Under the pieces are notes generated by a model, which saw only the letters and a program-made list of their open reading frames with translations, did no database searches and had not been told where the DNA came from. Below, piece by piece: positions 1 to 7,597 of a stretch of DNA of 64,000 nucleotides (positions within the stretch are counted from its first letter, which is position 1; every line of letters begins with the position of its first letter). The stretch is from Caballeronia choica (GTDB lineage Bacteria > Pseudomonadota > Gammaproteobacteria > Burkholderiales > Burkholderiaceae). The position numbers and the translations under genes were made by a program. The DNA lies in assembly GCF_001544535.1 (NCBI RefSeq), contig NZ_FCON02000025.1:20203-84202 (forward strand). The letters are read 5' to 3'.

Positions 1-121
1 TGGCGCCGATTTCCCACAGCACGCGCCGCCGCGCCGCTGAGAGGCCGCCGCTCGCGCGCAGCGCCTCCATCATCGCGACGACCGCGAACACACACAGCGC
101 GCCGCCGACAACATCGATCAT
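1..121 (-). CDS. N-terminal part of an unidentified protein cut by the window edge
   Basis: An ATG at 119-121 on the minus strand is preceded by a strong ribosome binding site (AAGGAGG about 8 bases upstream), and the frame stays open to the window edge. About 40 residues are visible. They start with a hydrophobic stretch (MIDVVGGALCVFAVVAMM) that could be a signal anchor, followed by an Arg/Ala-rich part. It lies 17 bases downstream of the FAH-family gene on the same strand, so it is probably in the same operon. Function unknown; no family can be assigned from this fragment. Confidence 0.6.
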   Translation of the reverse strand, partial: MIDVVGGALCVFAVVAMMEALRASGGLSAARRRVLWEIGA

Positions 122-138
122 TCGCGCCTCCTTGCGCG

Positions 139-918
139 CTAGGCCGCGAGCCGGTTCGTCAGGGTGCCGATCCCTTCGATCGACACATCGACGCTCGCGC
201 CGTCCTTGATCGAGCCGACGCCAATCGACGTGCCGCACATGATCACGTCGCCGGGCACGAGCGTCATGTCGGCCGAGATCATGCTCACCTGCTGGGCGGG
301 CGTGAAGATCATGTCGTCCAACGGATAATTCTGGCGCTCGACGCCTTCGAGCGTCGTGACGACGTGCGCGCGGCGCCAGTCGAAGCCGGTCGCGATCGAC
401 GGTCCGAGGCAACTGAACGTGTCGAAGCCCTTCGAGCGGCACCACTGCGCGAAATTGGGATCCTCCTGCAGCAATTCGATGGCGGTGACGTCGTTCACGC
501 AGGTGTAGCCGAAGATCGCCGCCTCGGCTTCGTCGACGGTCGCATTGCTGCACGTCTTGCCGATCACGATGCCGAGTTCGCCTTCGTATGCGATCTTGCC
601 CTGATAGCTCTTCGGCCGGCGAATCGCCTCGCCCGGCCCGATCACCGACATCGGCGGCTTGATCAGAAAGAGCGGATGCTGCGGCGGCGCCTTGTCGAGC
701 TTCTGCGACAGCGCGTGGTAGTTGTTCCAGAGCGCGATGACCTTGCTCGGCTGGCACGGCGCGAGCAGCGTCACGTCTTCGAGCGCGAAGGAGATGTTGG
801 TGGGTTTCGGCTTGTCAAACAGCGTGCCGTCGTATTGGAGGACGCGGAGTGCGTGCTGATCCAGCGTGCCGAAGCCGATACGGCCCTCGGCATCGCGAAA
901 GCGAATCCAGTTGGTCAC
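139..918 (-). CDS. Fumarylacetoacetate hydrolase family protein
   Basis: This 259-residue cytosolic enzyme has the FAH fold that also includes 2-oxohept-3-ene-dioate hydratase/isomerase and acylpyruvases; members hydrolyse, hydrate or decarboxylate 2-oxo acids using Mg2+ or Mn2+. The visible signature runs from the IKPP segment through YEGELGIVIGK, which carries the acidic metal ligands, to VNDVTA. The start is a GTG at 916-918 with AAGGAAAG just upstream; no ATG fits as well. It lies 88 bases downstream of the CoA-transferase on the same strand and is probably co-transcribed. The exact substrate cannot be read from the sequence; the neighbourhood suggests small organic acid catabolism. Confidence 0.85.
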   Translation of the reverse strand: MTNWIRFRDAEGRIGFGTLDQHALRVLQYDGTLFDKPKPTNISFALEDVTLLAPCQPSKVIALWNNYHALSQKLDKAPPQHPLFLIKPPMSVIGPGEAIRRPKSYQGKIAYEGELGIVIGKTCSNATVDEAEAAIFGYTCVNDVTAIELLQEDPNFAQWCRSKGFDTFSCLGPSIATGFDWRRAHVVTTLEGVERQNYPLDDMIFTPAQQVSMISADMTLVPGDVIMCGTSIGVGSIKDGASVDVSIEGIGTLTNRLAA

Positions 919-958
919 GAAGCTTTCCTTGATGGAGATGGACAGGGAGCGGTTGAAG

Positions 959-983
959 CGCGCCGGCTGGAAGCGCCGGCGCG
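959..983. other. Hairpin between frc and the FAH-family gene
   Basis: A perfect 9-bp inverted repeat (CGCGCCGGC at 959-967, GCCGGCGCG at 975-983) with a 7-base loop fills most of the gap between these two same-strand genes. It has no U-tract, so it is more likely an RNA-stability or partial-termination element than a full terminator. Confidence 0.4.
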
Positions 984-1006
984 GCGGCTCAAGACGGTTG
1001 ACGAGG

Positions 1007-2254
1007 CTAGATCGCGCCGAGGCTTCTCAGCGTCGCGATCTGGTCGGCGTTGTAGCCGAGCTCGGCCATCACTTCGTCGGTGTGCTCGCCGAGCAGCGGC
1101 GAGCGCGTGACGTCGGTCGGGCTGTCGGAGAGCTTGATCGGATTGCCGACCGTCAGATACTTGCCGCGCACCGGATGATCCACTTCGACGATCGTCCCGG
1201 TCTTCCTGAGCGACTCGTCCTCCGCGATCTCCTTCATCGACAGGATCGGGCCGCACGGAATGTCGTGCTTGTTCAGGATCTCCATCGCCTTGAACTTGTC
1301 CTTCGACATCGTCCAGCGCTCGATCTCCGCGAAGATGTCCTTCAGGTGCGGCAGGCGCGCGGCGGGCGTCTTGTAGTCGGGATGATCGATCCACTCTTCC
1401 TTGCCGATCACCTTGCAGATTTCGCCCCACACGGGCGCCTGCGTGATGAAGTAGATGTACGCGTTCGGATCGGTTTCCCAGCCCTTGCACTTCAGAATCC
1501 AGCCCGGCTGGCCGCCGCCCGAAGCGTTGCCCGCGCGCGGCACGGCGTCGCCGAAAGTGCCGTTCGGGTATTGCGGATATTCCTTCATCACGCCGGTCCG
1601 CTCCAGCCGCTGCTGGTCGCGCAGCTTCACGCGGCACAGGTTCAGCACGCCGTCCTGCATCGCGGCGAGGACCTTCTGGCCGCGTCCCGTGGTGTTGCGC
1701 TGATAGAGCGCCGCAACGATGCCGAGCGCGAGATGCAGGCCCGTGCCCGAGTCACCGATTTGCGCGCCGGTCACGACGGGCGGGCCGTCGTCGAAACCGG
1801 TCGTCGATGCCGCGCCGCCCGCGCACTGCGCGACGTTTTCGTAGACCTTGCAGTCTTCGTAAGGTCCGGGACCGAAGCCCTTGACCGAGGCCACAATCAT
1901 CTTCGGGTTCAGTTCCTGGATGCGCTCCCACGTAAAGCCCATGCGATCGAGTGCGCCGGGCGCGAAGTTCTCGACCAGCACGTCGCACTTCTTCACCAGC
2001 GTTTCCAGAACCTTCTTGCCTTCGGCGTTCTTCGTGTCGATGGTGATCGAACGCTTGTTGTGGTTGAGCATCGTGAAGTAGAGGCTGTCGGCGTCGGGGA
2101 TATCGCGCAGTTGCTCGCGCGTGATATCGCCCGCTCCGGCGCGCTCCACCTTGATGACATCCGCGCCGAACCACGCGAGCAACTGCGTGCAGGTCGGACC
2201 CGATTGAACGTGCGTGAAATCGAGGATGCGCACACCATCCAATGCCTTGCTCAT
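1007..2254 (-). CDS. frc: Formyl-CoA:oxalate CoA-transferase (CaiB/BaiF family III)
   Basis: Frc transfers CoA from formyl-CoA to oxalate, giving oxalyl-CoA, the first step of oxalate degradation; the dimeric enzyme is cytosolic. The 415-residue product follows the Oxalobacter Frc pattern closely: LDFTHVQ near the N-terminus, the catalytic Asp at residue 168 in [24 protein letters not shown], a glycine loop (here SGGGQPG) and LLGEHTDEV at the C-terminus. I place the start at the ATG at 2254 because GGGAG lies 8 bases upstream and the protein then begins [10 protein letters not shown]; the frame is open nine codons further. Oxalyl-CoA decarboxylase, the usual partner, is not in the window. The OxlT-type transporter at 5.8-7.1 kb supports an oxalate role. 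Confidence 0.9.
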   Translation of the reverse strand: MSKALDGVRILDFTHVQSGPTCTQLLAWFGADVIKVERAGAGDITREQLRDIPDADSLYFTMLNHNKRSITIDTKNAEGKKVLETLVKKCDVLVENFAPGALDRMGFTWERIQELNPKMIVASVKGFGPGPYEDCKVYENVAQCAGGAASTTGFDDGPPVVTGAQIGDSGTGLHLALGIVAALYQRNTTGRGQKVLAAMQDGVLNLCRVKLRDQQRLERTGVMKEYPQYPNGTFGDAVPRAGNASGGGQPGWILKCKGWETDPNAYIYFITQAPVWGEICKVIGKEEWIDHPDYKTPAARLPHLKDIFAEIERWTMSKDKFKAMEILNKHDIPCGPILSMKEIAEDESLRKTGTIVEVDHPVRGKYLTVGNPIKLSDSPTDVTRSPLLGEHTDEVMAELGYNADQIATLRSLGAI

Positions 2255-2354
2255 TGCCGTCTCCCTATCGTTTTTGCACATTCGTCCGCGTCGCCGTGAC
2301 GACGCGTGGACAGTCGGATTGGCCTTTCGGCGTCCGCAGGCTGTCGCTGATCTG

Positions 2355-2382
2355 TGATATACAATATTCCAGACACAATATT
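2355..2382. promoter_or_regulatory. Candidate operator upstream of frc
   Basis: An A+T-rich island about 100 bases upstream of frc contains TGATATACAA (2355-2364), and ACAATATT occurs twice (2361-2368 and 2375-2382) with a 14-base period. The same 10-mer occurs at 3588-3597 (inverted) and 4670-4679 beside two other genes of this cluster. I infer a binding site for the adjacent GntR/FCD regulator or one of the LysR proteins. Confidence 0.5.
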
Positions 2383-2508
2383 AGTCAAGCGTTGTGGCTA
2401 TCTCGGAAACCCTGTAGTGCGATGCAGCATGGCTGGATTCCTTATCTAATCAGGGTTTCGTGGGTTAGATGACGCATCGCAGCAGATACCGTTGCGTGTC
2501 GCAGAAAC

Positions 2509-2546
2509 AAAAAAAAACCGTCCGGCGCACGCCGAACGGTTTTTTT
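2509..2546 (-). terminator. Bidirectional-looking intrinsic terminator after the GntR gene
   Basis: A run of A, then CCGTCCGGCG, a CAC loop, CGCCGAACGG and a run of seven T form a near-perfect long stem with a single C/T mismatch. It lies just beyond the stop of the GntR gene and separates it from the frc promoter. Confidence 0.85.
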
Positions 2547-2569
2547 CGTCCGCGCCGCAGCGCCGGACC

Positions 2570-3301
2570 TCAATCCAGAAAATCGCAATTCGCCTCGACG
2601 AACGCAGCCAGATCCAGCGAATGCTGCCTGACCAGCCGCTCGACCAGCTCGGTATCGCGTTTTTCCAGCGCCTCGATGATCCGCATGTGATCGACGATCG
2701 AACGCGACGCGCGGTCGCTCTGCGAAATCGTCATCTTCCGGATCGCGCGGACGTGCACGAAAATATTCTTGATCGTGTCGAAGATGATCTGCGACTTGCC
2801 TAGCTGAACGATCGCCTGGTGAAACGCGATGTTCGCCTCCGAATACTCGTCGATGTGCTCGGCAGGCGTGGTGTCGCGGAAATTGTCGAACATGTGACGC
2901 AGGCTGGCGATTTCCTCGTCCGTCGCGCGCTGCGTGGCAAGCCGCGCGGCCATGCTTTCGAGCGCCGCCCACATATGAATCATCTCGACGATTTCACGCT
3001 TCGTCTTGCGCAATATGTATACGCCCCGTCGCGGCACCGTGCGGAGGAAACCCTCCTGCTCGAGCAGCGTCATCGCCTCGCGGATCGGCGTGCGGCTCAC
3101 GCCGAGCGCTTCCGTCAGTTCTTTTTCGTCGAGCCGGATTTCTTCTCGCGAGCGATAGATGTCCGCCTCTGCGATCGCCTGCCGCAGTTTCGCGTACGCC
3201 TGGTCGCGCAGCGAAACCGTGGCATTGATCGGTTGCAGCGAAAGCGTCAGCCCGTTCGGACGGACGTCGGGTCTGTCTACAGATTGAGTATCAGATGGCA
3301 T
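2570..3301 (-). CDS. GntR family regulator, FCD (FadR) subfamily
   Basis: This 243-residue regulator has an N-terminal winged helix (LRDQAYAKLRQAI through LTEALGVSRTPIREAM and the VPRRGVYI wing), then an all-helical FCD ligand-binding domain with the expected Asp/His positions (FHQAI; a late H in VRQHSLDL). FCD regulators bind small carboxylates and usually repress neighbouring catabolic genes. I place the start at the ATG 3299-3301, inside the end of the upstream small ORF, which suggests translational coupling; the frame stays open further upstream, but those codons do not look like protein. Its likely targets are frc, the reductase and its own unit, given the repeated 10-mer in this block. 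Confidence 0.9.
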   Translation of the reverse strand: MPSDTQSVDRPDVRPNGLTLSLQPINATVSLRDQAYAKLRQAIAEADIYRSREEIRLDEKELTEALGVSRTPIREAMTLLEQEGFLRTVPRRGVYILRKTKREIVEMIHMWAALESMAARLATQRATDEEIASLRHMFDNFRDTTPAEHIDEYSEANIAFHQAIVQLGKSQIIFDTIKNIFVHVRAIRKMTISQSDRASRSIVDHMRIIEALEKRDTELVERLVRQHSLDLAAFVEANCDFLD

Positions 3302-3512
3302 TGATGGTTCGATTTCCCAAGTTCGGCTGGCCCGCCGCAACACGCTTGCCCGAGCCGCCGTTCTGATCGTCCGCCGCCAAGCCGGCAAACCGACCGTGAT
3401 CCTGCGCGCGCTGCAACATGGACTGCGGTACCGCCGATGCAATCATAAACGTAACGCCCACACCAGCGGCCACCAACGCGATTCCCAATACGATCAACAG
3501 TGCGATGCTCAT
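3291..3512 (-). CDS. Small single-pass membrane protein (hypothetical)
   Basis: This 73-residue ORF starts at an ATG with GGAG about 9 bases upstream. It opens with a clear transmembrane or signal-anchor segment (IALLIVLGIALVAAGVGVTF), followed by a polar, Gly/Asn-rich tail. Its stop codon overlaps the start of the GntR gene by 11 bases, so it may serve as a coupled leader cistron. I do not recognise the family. It could be a genuine small membrane protein or mainly a translational lead-in for the regulator; the hydrophobic segment and ribosome binding site favour a real product. Confidence 0.5.
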   Translation of the reverse strand: MSIALLIVLGIALVAAGVGVTFMIASAVPQSMLQRAQDHGRFAGLAADDQNGGSGKRVAAGQPNLGNRTINAI

Positions 3513-3548
3513 TTCAAGGCTCCGGGTAAGTACTTAAGAGCCTCCAGT

Positions 3549-3597
3549 ATATGTTGCGTCGCAGCAGGACGCAACATATTTTGCATCTTGTATATCA
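3549..3597. promoter_or_regulatory. 12-bp palindrome plus TGATATACAA copy upstream of the GntR unit
   Basis: ATATGTTGCGTC (3549-3560) and GACGCAACATAT (3568-3579) form a perfect 12-bp inverted repeat with a 7-base spacer. The shared 10-mer lies beside it at 3588-3597 on the minus strand. No U-tract follows on either strand, so an operator fits better than a terminator. The location, between the reductase stop and the small-ORF/GntR start, suits autoregulation. Confidence 0.5.
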
Positions 3598-3625
3598 CAA
3601 ACAACAGCAGCGGCTTAATTCCAGT

Positions 3626-4639
3626 TTAGGCCGCTTTTTGGGTTTCGACAGGGGCTCGCGGCTCGGCCGTGCCCTGGTTCACGGCGTCGCGCAACTTGAT
3701 CAATGCGAGAACCGCATCGAGCATCGGCGTGTCGACGTGCACCAGCCGGCCGATTTCCTGCACGACGGTCATCAGCGGATCGATTTCCATCGGGCGGCCG
3801 GCTTCGCAGTCCATCAGCATCGACGTCTTGTGCGCGCCGACCGCGCCCGCGCCGTTGATGCGCTTTTCCACGTCGACGCGGAAGTTCACGCCGATCTTGT
3901 CGCCGATTGCCTTGGCCTCCAGCATCATCGCCTTCGACAGTGCGCGCGTGCCCGGATCGCTCGTCAGGACGTCGAGCGTGGCGTGCGTCAGCGCGCTGAT
4001 CGGGTTGAAGCACAGATTGCCCCACAGCTTCAGCCAGATTTCGTCGCGGATGTTGTTGCGCATCGGCGCTTCCATGTCGGCGGCGGCCATGATGTCGTGG
4101 AACGCCTGCAGTCGCGGCGTGATTTCGCCGCTCGGCTCGCCGATCGGGAATTTCTTGCCGTAGACATGCCGAATCACGCCCGGCTCGGCGATTTCAGCGG
4201 CCGGCAGCAGCACGCAGCCGATCGCGCGTTCCGGCCCGAGCACGTTCCATTGCTTGCCGCCGGGATCGACGCTTTGCAGCGTCGTGCCGGCCAGGTCGCC
4301 GCCGTGCTTGTAGAAGTACCAGTACGGCAAGCCGTTCACGGCGGTGACCACTGACGTATCGGGGCCGAGCAGCGGCGGCATCAGGTCGACGACAGCCGGC
4401 ACCGAGTGCGCCTTCAACGCGATGATCACGTAATCCTGCGGCCCGAGTTCGGCCGGATTGTTCGTGCAACGCACCTTGACGGTGTGCTCTTCACCGTCGA
4501 TTTGCAGTCGCACGCCGTTTGCCTGCATGGCCGCGAGGTGCGGTCCGCGCGCGACAAAGCTGACGTCCGCACCCGCACGCGCCAACTGCGCGCCCATGTA
4601 GCCACCGATTGCACCCGCTCCATATACGCAGATCTTCAT
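3626..4639 (-). CDS. panE: 2-dehydropantoate 2-reductase family protein
   Basis: This 337-residue NADPH-dependent ketopantoate-reductase-family enzyme has an N-terminal Rossmann motif (YGAGAIGGYMG at about 7-17), LKAHSV in the middle, and the catalytic lysine region IWLKLWGNLCFNPISALT followed by an all-helical C-terminal domain. The canonical reaction reduces 2-dehydropantoate to pantoate for CoA synthesis. Catabolic paralogues in regulated clusters can reduce other 2-oxo acids, and placement among oxalate genes hints at that. The ATG at 4639 has AGGAG about 7 bases upstream, and the cluster's repeated 10-mer lies 31 bases before it, so it probably has its own controlled promoter. Confidence 0.85.
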   Translation of the reverse strand: MKICVYGAGAIGGYMGAQLARAGADVSFVARGPHLAAMQANGVRLQIDGEEHTVKVRCTNNPAELGPQDYVIIALKAHSVPAVVDLMPPLLGPDTSVVTAVNGLPYWYFYKHGGDLAGTTLQSVDPGGKQWNVLGPERAIGCVLLPAAEIAEPGVIRHVYGKKFPIGEPSGEITPRLQAFHDIMAAADMEAPMRNNIRDEIWLKLWGNLCFNPISALTHATLDVLTSDPGTRALSKAMMLEAKAIGDKIGVNFRVDVEKRINGAGAVGAHKTSMLMDCEAGRPMEIDPLMTVVQEIGRLVHVDTPMLDAVLALIKLRDAVNQGTAEPRAPVETQKAA

Positions 4640-4669
4640 GCTCGTCTCCTAAGGATGATTATTGGCTTC

Positions 4670-4679
4670 TGATATACAA
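4670..4679. promoter_or_regulatory. Third TGATATACAA copy, upstream of the reductase
   Basis: An exact copy of the 10-mer found at 2355 and 3588, here 31 bases before the start of the reductase gene and followed by a further AT-rich stretch (CATACTACATT). The short distance suggests overlap with the promoter. Confidence 0.45.
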
Positions 4680-4810
4680 CATACTACATTCAGCATTGGG
4701 TCAGGACAAGGCGAATCGCGTTTCCGATGACGAGCGAAAACCCGCGCTTCCGGAAGCGGCGTGACGAACCTTGGATGGATTGCGGAAGATGAACGCTCGC
4801 GCGTTCGATG

Positions 4811-5779
4811 TCAGGCTTCGATAGCCTGTGGTGCGGCCGATACCGCACGCTTCGTCAGCGACGCGGCCACGAAATGCGCCCACACGTTCGCCGCGCCCGG
4901 GCGCAACGCGCGGCTGCGCCGGCGCACGAGCATGACGGTCCGTGAGACTTCCGGCGTGAGCGTGACCGCCTGCGCGCCCCACCCTGCGGCCCGGCACGCA
5001 TGCATCGGCAGGACGCCGATGCCGAGCCCCGCCTCGGCCATCTGTGCGACGGCGGACGCCTGCGCAAGTGGTTGCCGCATCGTGCCCGCCACGTCATGCA
5101 GCAAGAGCGCGCGATCGATGGCCGCGTGGCTGCCGGTATCGTCGTCGAGGATGAGGAGCGATGCGCCGCGCAACGCGCGCCAATTCGCGCTCCGTTGTGC
5201 TGCAAGCGGATGGCGCGCCGGCACGAGCGCACAGAGCGGATCGTCGAAGAGCGGCTCGGCGGCGAGTTCGTCGAGGCTTTCGGGCGCGACGACGACGCCC
5301 AGGTCCGCCTCGCCCGAGCGCACGAGCTGGAGTACGGCACTCTGTGGCTGATCGACGAGCGCGGTCGACAGATCGGGATAGCTCGCCTGGCAGGACGCGA
5401 GCAACGCGGGCAGCACGCTCGCGGTCAGGCTCGAACTGCTCGCGAGCCTGACGATGCCCGGCTCGCAGGCATCGCCGGAACGCGGCCGCAAGGTCACCTC
5501 GAGTTCTTCCACGAGCGGCGCGACGCGCGCCAGCAAATGCCGGCCGACCTCCGTCGGCGCGACCTGCCGCGTGGTCCGGTCGAAAAGCCTCAGCTCGATT
5601 TCGTCTTCGAGTTCGCGGATGCTACGGCTCACCGCCGACTGGGTGATGCCGAATTCATCGCCCGCCCGCGTGAAACTGCGGTGCCGTGCGAGCGTGATGA
5701 AAAGCCGCAACTGATGCAACGACACACTGAGCGCCTTCGCCTTCGGGACATGCGCGACATCAGGCGGAAGATCACGCAT
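4811..5779 (-). CDS. LysR family transcriptional regulator
   Basis: This 322-residue LysR-type protein carries an N-terminal helix-turn-helix (LHQLRLFITLARHRSFTRAGDEFGITQSAVSRSIRELE), here at about residues 21-60, and a periplasmic-binding-protein-like effector domain. The extra 20 residues before the helix-turn-helix suggest that the real start may be an in-frame GTG nearer to it. It ends 171 bases upstream of the reductase start and begins 18 bases after the transporter stop, all on the minus strand, so it is probably read from the transporter promoter. It likely controls the transporter or the organic-acid genes. Confidence 0.88.
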   Translation of the reverse strand: MRDLPPDVAHVPKAKALSVSLHQLRLFITLARHRSFTRAGDEFGITQSAVSRSIRELEDEIELRLFDRTTRQVAPTEVGRHLLARVAPLVEELEVTLRPRSGDACEPGIVRLASSSSLTASVLPALLASCQASYPDLSTALVDQPQSAVLQLVRSGEADLGVVVAPESLDELAAEPLFDDPLCALVPARHPLAAQRSANWRALRGASLLILDDDTGSHAAIDRALLLHDVAGTMRQPLAQASAVAQMAEAGLGIGVLPMHACRAAGWGAQAVTLTPEVSRTVMLVRRRSRALRPGAANVWAHFVAASLTKRAVSAAPQAIEA

Positions 5780-5797
5780 GTCATGCCCTCCCGATGC

Positions 5798-7144
5798 TCA
5801 TTGCGCGGACGATTTGCTCGGCGCGTCGACCCACGCGGTCTGGAACGACGCGTCGATCGAATTCGACGTCTGCGCGACCGTGTTCTCGATCCAGCGCTTT
5901 CTCATCGGCGCGAGGACGAACTTGGCGCACAGGCCCGCCGCGATCGAAATCGTGGCTGTCGCGATGAACACCGCGTTCCACGAGCCGATCGCGGAGAGCA
6001 CCGAAGCGAGCGGCACCAGCATCGACGCCGTGCCCTTCGCCGTGTAGAGCGTGCCCGCGTTGGCCGCGGCGTACTTGCTGCCGAAGGTGTCCGCGCAGGT
6101 CGCCGGGAAGATCGAGAAGATCTCGCCCCAGCAGAGGAACGTCATCGCCGCGAAGAACATGAAGAGATACGGGTTATGGCCGAAGTACATCAGGCCGAGC
6201 AACGCCACGCCTTCACCGAGGAAGATGAAGAACATCGTGTTTTCGCGGCCGATCTTGTCGGAGATGAACCCGCACAACGGTCGCGTGAAGCCGTTGCAGA
6301 GGTTGTCGATCGAGAGCGCCATCGTGAGGAGCGGCAGTGTCACGCCGAGGAGGCTGACCGGCATCTTCGCGAAGCCGTATTCCTTCGCGATCGGGCCGAG
6401 CTGCGCGGTGGCGATCACGCCGCCCGCCGCGACGAACACGAACATCATGTAGAGCACCCAGAAGAGCGGCGAGCGCACCATCTGTCCGGTCGTGTAGTCG
6501 ATCTTCGTCGCGACGACGCGCTTTGCCGTCGCCGCATACGCCGGCGGGTTCGGACGCACGAGCATCAGCGCAAGCAGGAAGATGCAGACGCCCTGGAAAA
6601 TGCCGAAGAACATGAACGCGTGCTCATAGCCCGAGTTCTGGATCATGTTCGAAATCGGAATCACGGTGACGGCCGCGCCCGCGCCGAAACCAGCAGCGGT
6701 CAGGCCCGCTGCGAGGCCGCGCTTGTCCGGGAACCACTTGAGCGCCGTGCCGACGCAGGTGCCGTAGACGCAGCCCGCGCCCACGCCCGCGACGACCGCC
6801 GCGATGTACAGGTGCACGAGACTCGTCGCATGCGCGTCGATGATCCAGCCGAGCGCCGCGCAGATCGATCCGCCGATCACGACCGGGCGCGGCCCGAACT
6901 TGTCGACCAGCCAGCCTTCGACGGGAACCAGCCAGGTTTCAGTGACGATGAAGATGGTGAACGCGGTCTGGATCGCCGCCTGCCCCCAGTGATGCTTGGC
7001 ATCCATCGGGACGACGAAGAGCGTCCACGCGTATTGCAGGTTGGCGACGAGCCCCATGCAGATGATGCCGATCGCCAGTTGTATCCATCGGTTGTGGTGA
7101 CGGCCGAGCGCTTGCCCGGGCGTGACTGTGCCTGCCTTTGCCAT
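5798..7144 (-). CDS. oxlT: Oxalate/formate antiporter family MFS transporter
   Basis: This 448-residue inner-membrane protein shows the MFS pattern of about 12 transmembrane segments and OxlT-type features: an N-terminal MGLVANLQYAWTLF segment, EGWLVDKFGPRPVVIGG after the second or third helix, and the VYGTCVGTALKWFPDKRG loop. OxlT exchanges oxalate for formate and generates a proton-motive force when coupled to Frc and oxalyl-CoA decarboxylase. The ATG at 7144 has GGAG 8 bases upstream. Coupling with frc in the same block makes oxalate the most likely substrate, but related members carry other mono- and dicarboxylates. Confidence 0.85.
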   Translation of the reverse strand: MAKAGTVTPGQALGRHHNRWIQLAIGIICMGLVANLQYAWTLFVVPMDAKHHWGQAAIQTAFTIFIVTETWLVPVEGWLVDKFGPRPVVIGGSICAALGWIIDAHATSLVHLYIAAVVAGVGAGCVYGTCVGTALKWFPDKRGLAAGLTAAGFGAGAAVTVIPISNMIQNSGYEHAFMFFGIFQGVCIFLLALMLVRPNPPAYAATAKRVVATKIDYTTGQMVRSPLFWVLYMMFVFVAAGGVIATAQLGPIAKEYGFAKMPVSLLGVTLPLLTMALSIDNLCNGFTRPLCGFISDKIGRENTMFFIFLGEGVALLGLMYFGHNPYLFMFFAAMTFLCWGEIFSIFPATCADTFGSKYAAANAGTLYTAKGTASMLVPLASVLSAIGSWNAVFIATATISIAAGLCAKFVLAPMRKRWIENTVAQTSNSIDASFQTAWVDAPSKSSAQ

Positions 7145-7597
7145 GTCTGTCTCCGTTTATTGCTTCAGCGCTCGTGCGGCGCTTGATTCAGTGCAGGATC
7201 ACCGGCGGATCGTGCCGGTGCGTCGGGTGGTCGGTCTGTCAGGGGAAATGCTCGAACCACACGGCGCAGGCTGGCGGCCGCGAGACGGACGGGATACACG
7301 GGGCAAAGCGGCTACGGACATCCGCGAAACGGGATCGAACGGTCATCTTTTTTGGCGATTTTCCAATTTCCGGAGCGCTCCGGAGGGTTTGGCGCAGCTT
7401 TTAACAGCGCTGCTTGCATCGCGTGTTGTCGGCCCGGGCTTCGGGCAAAGCATGGCCGCCAACGACGATGAACGATGTTCGGCTTACAACGCATGCCGAA
7501 CGTTGAAAGCATCGTGGGGGAGAAAAATGATTAAGGAAAGTTAGAAAAATTTATTGTATAAGTTAGCAATCGTGTATGGATGGAGGGCTCCGCCTTG
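7145..7597. promoter_or_regulatory. Divergent promoter region with a 16-bp palindrome
   Basis: I see no credible gene in these 453 bases. TCCGGAGCGCTCCGGA at 7369-7384 is a perfect palindrome and a plausible operator for the divergent transporter and LysR genes. The right end is strongly A+T-rich (7525-7570, with TTGTATAAG around 7552-7560), which looks like the promoter of the plus-strand LysR gene. Confidence 0.5.

Noticed and set aside
5000-7186. 728-residue open frame on the plus strand
   Set aside because: Lies across both the LysR and transporter genes in antisense; Arg/Glu/His-rich shadow without motifs.
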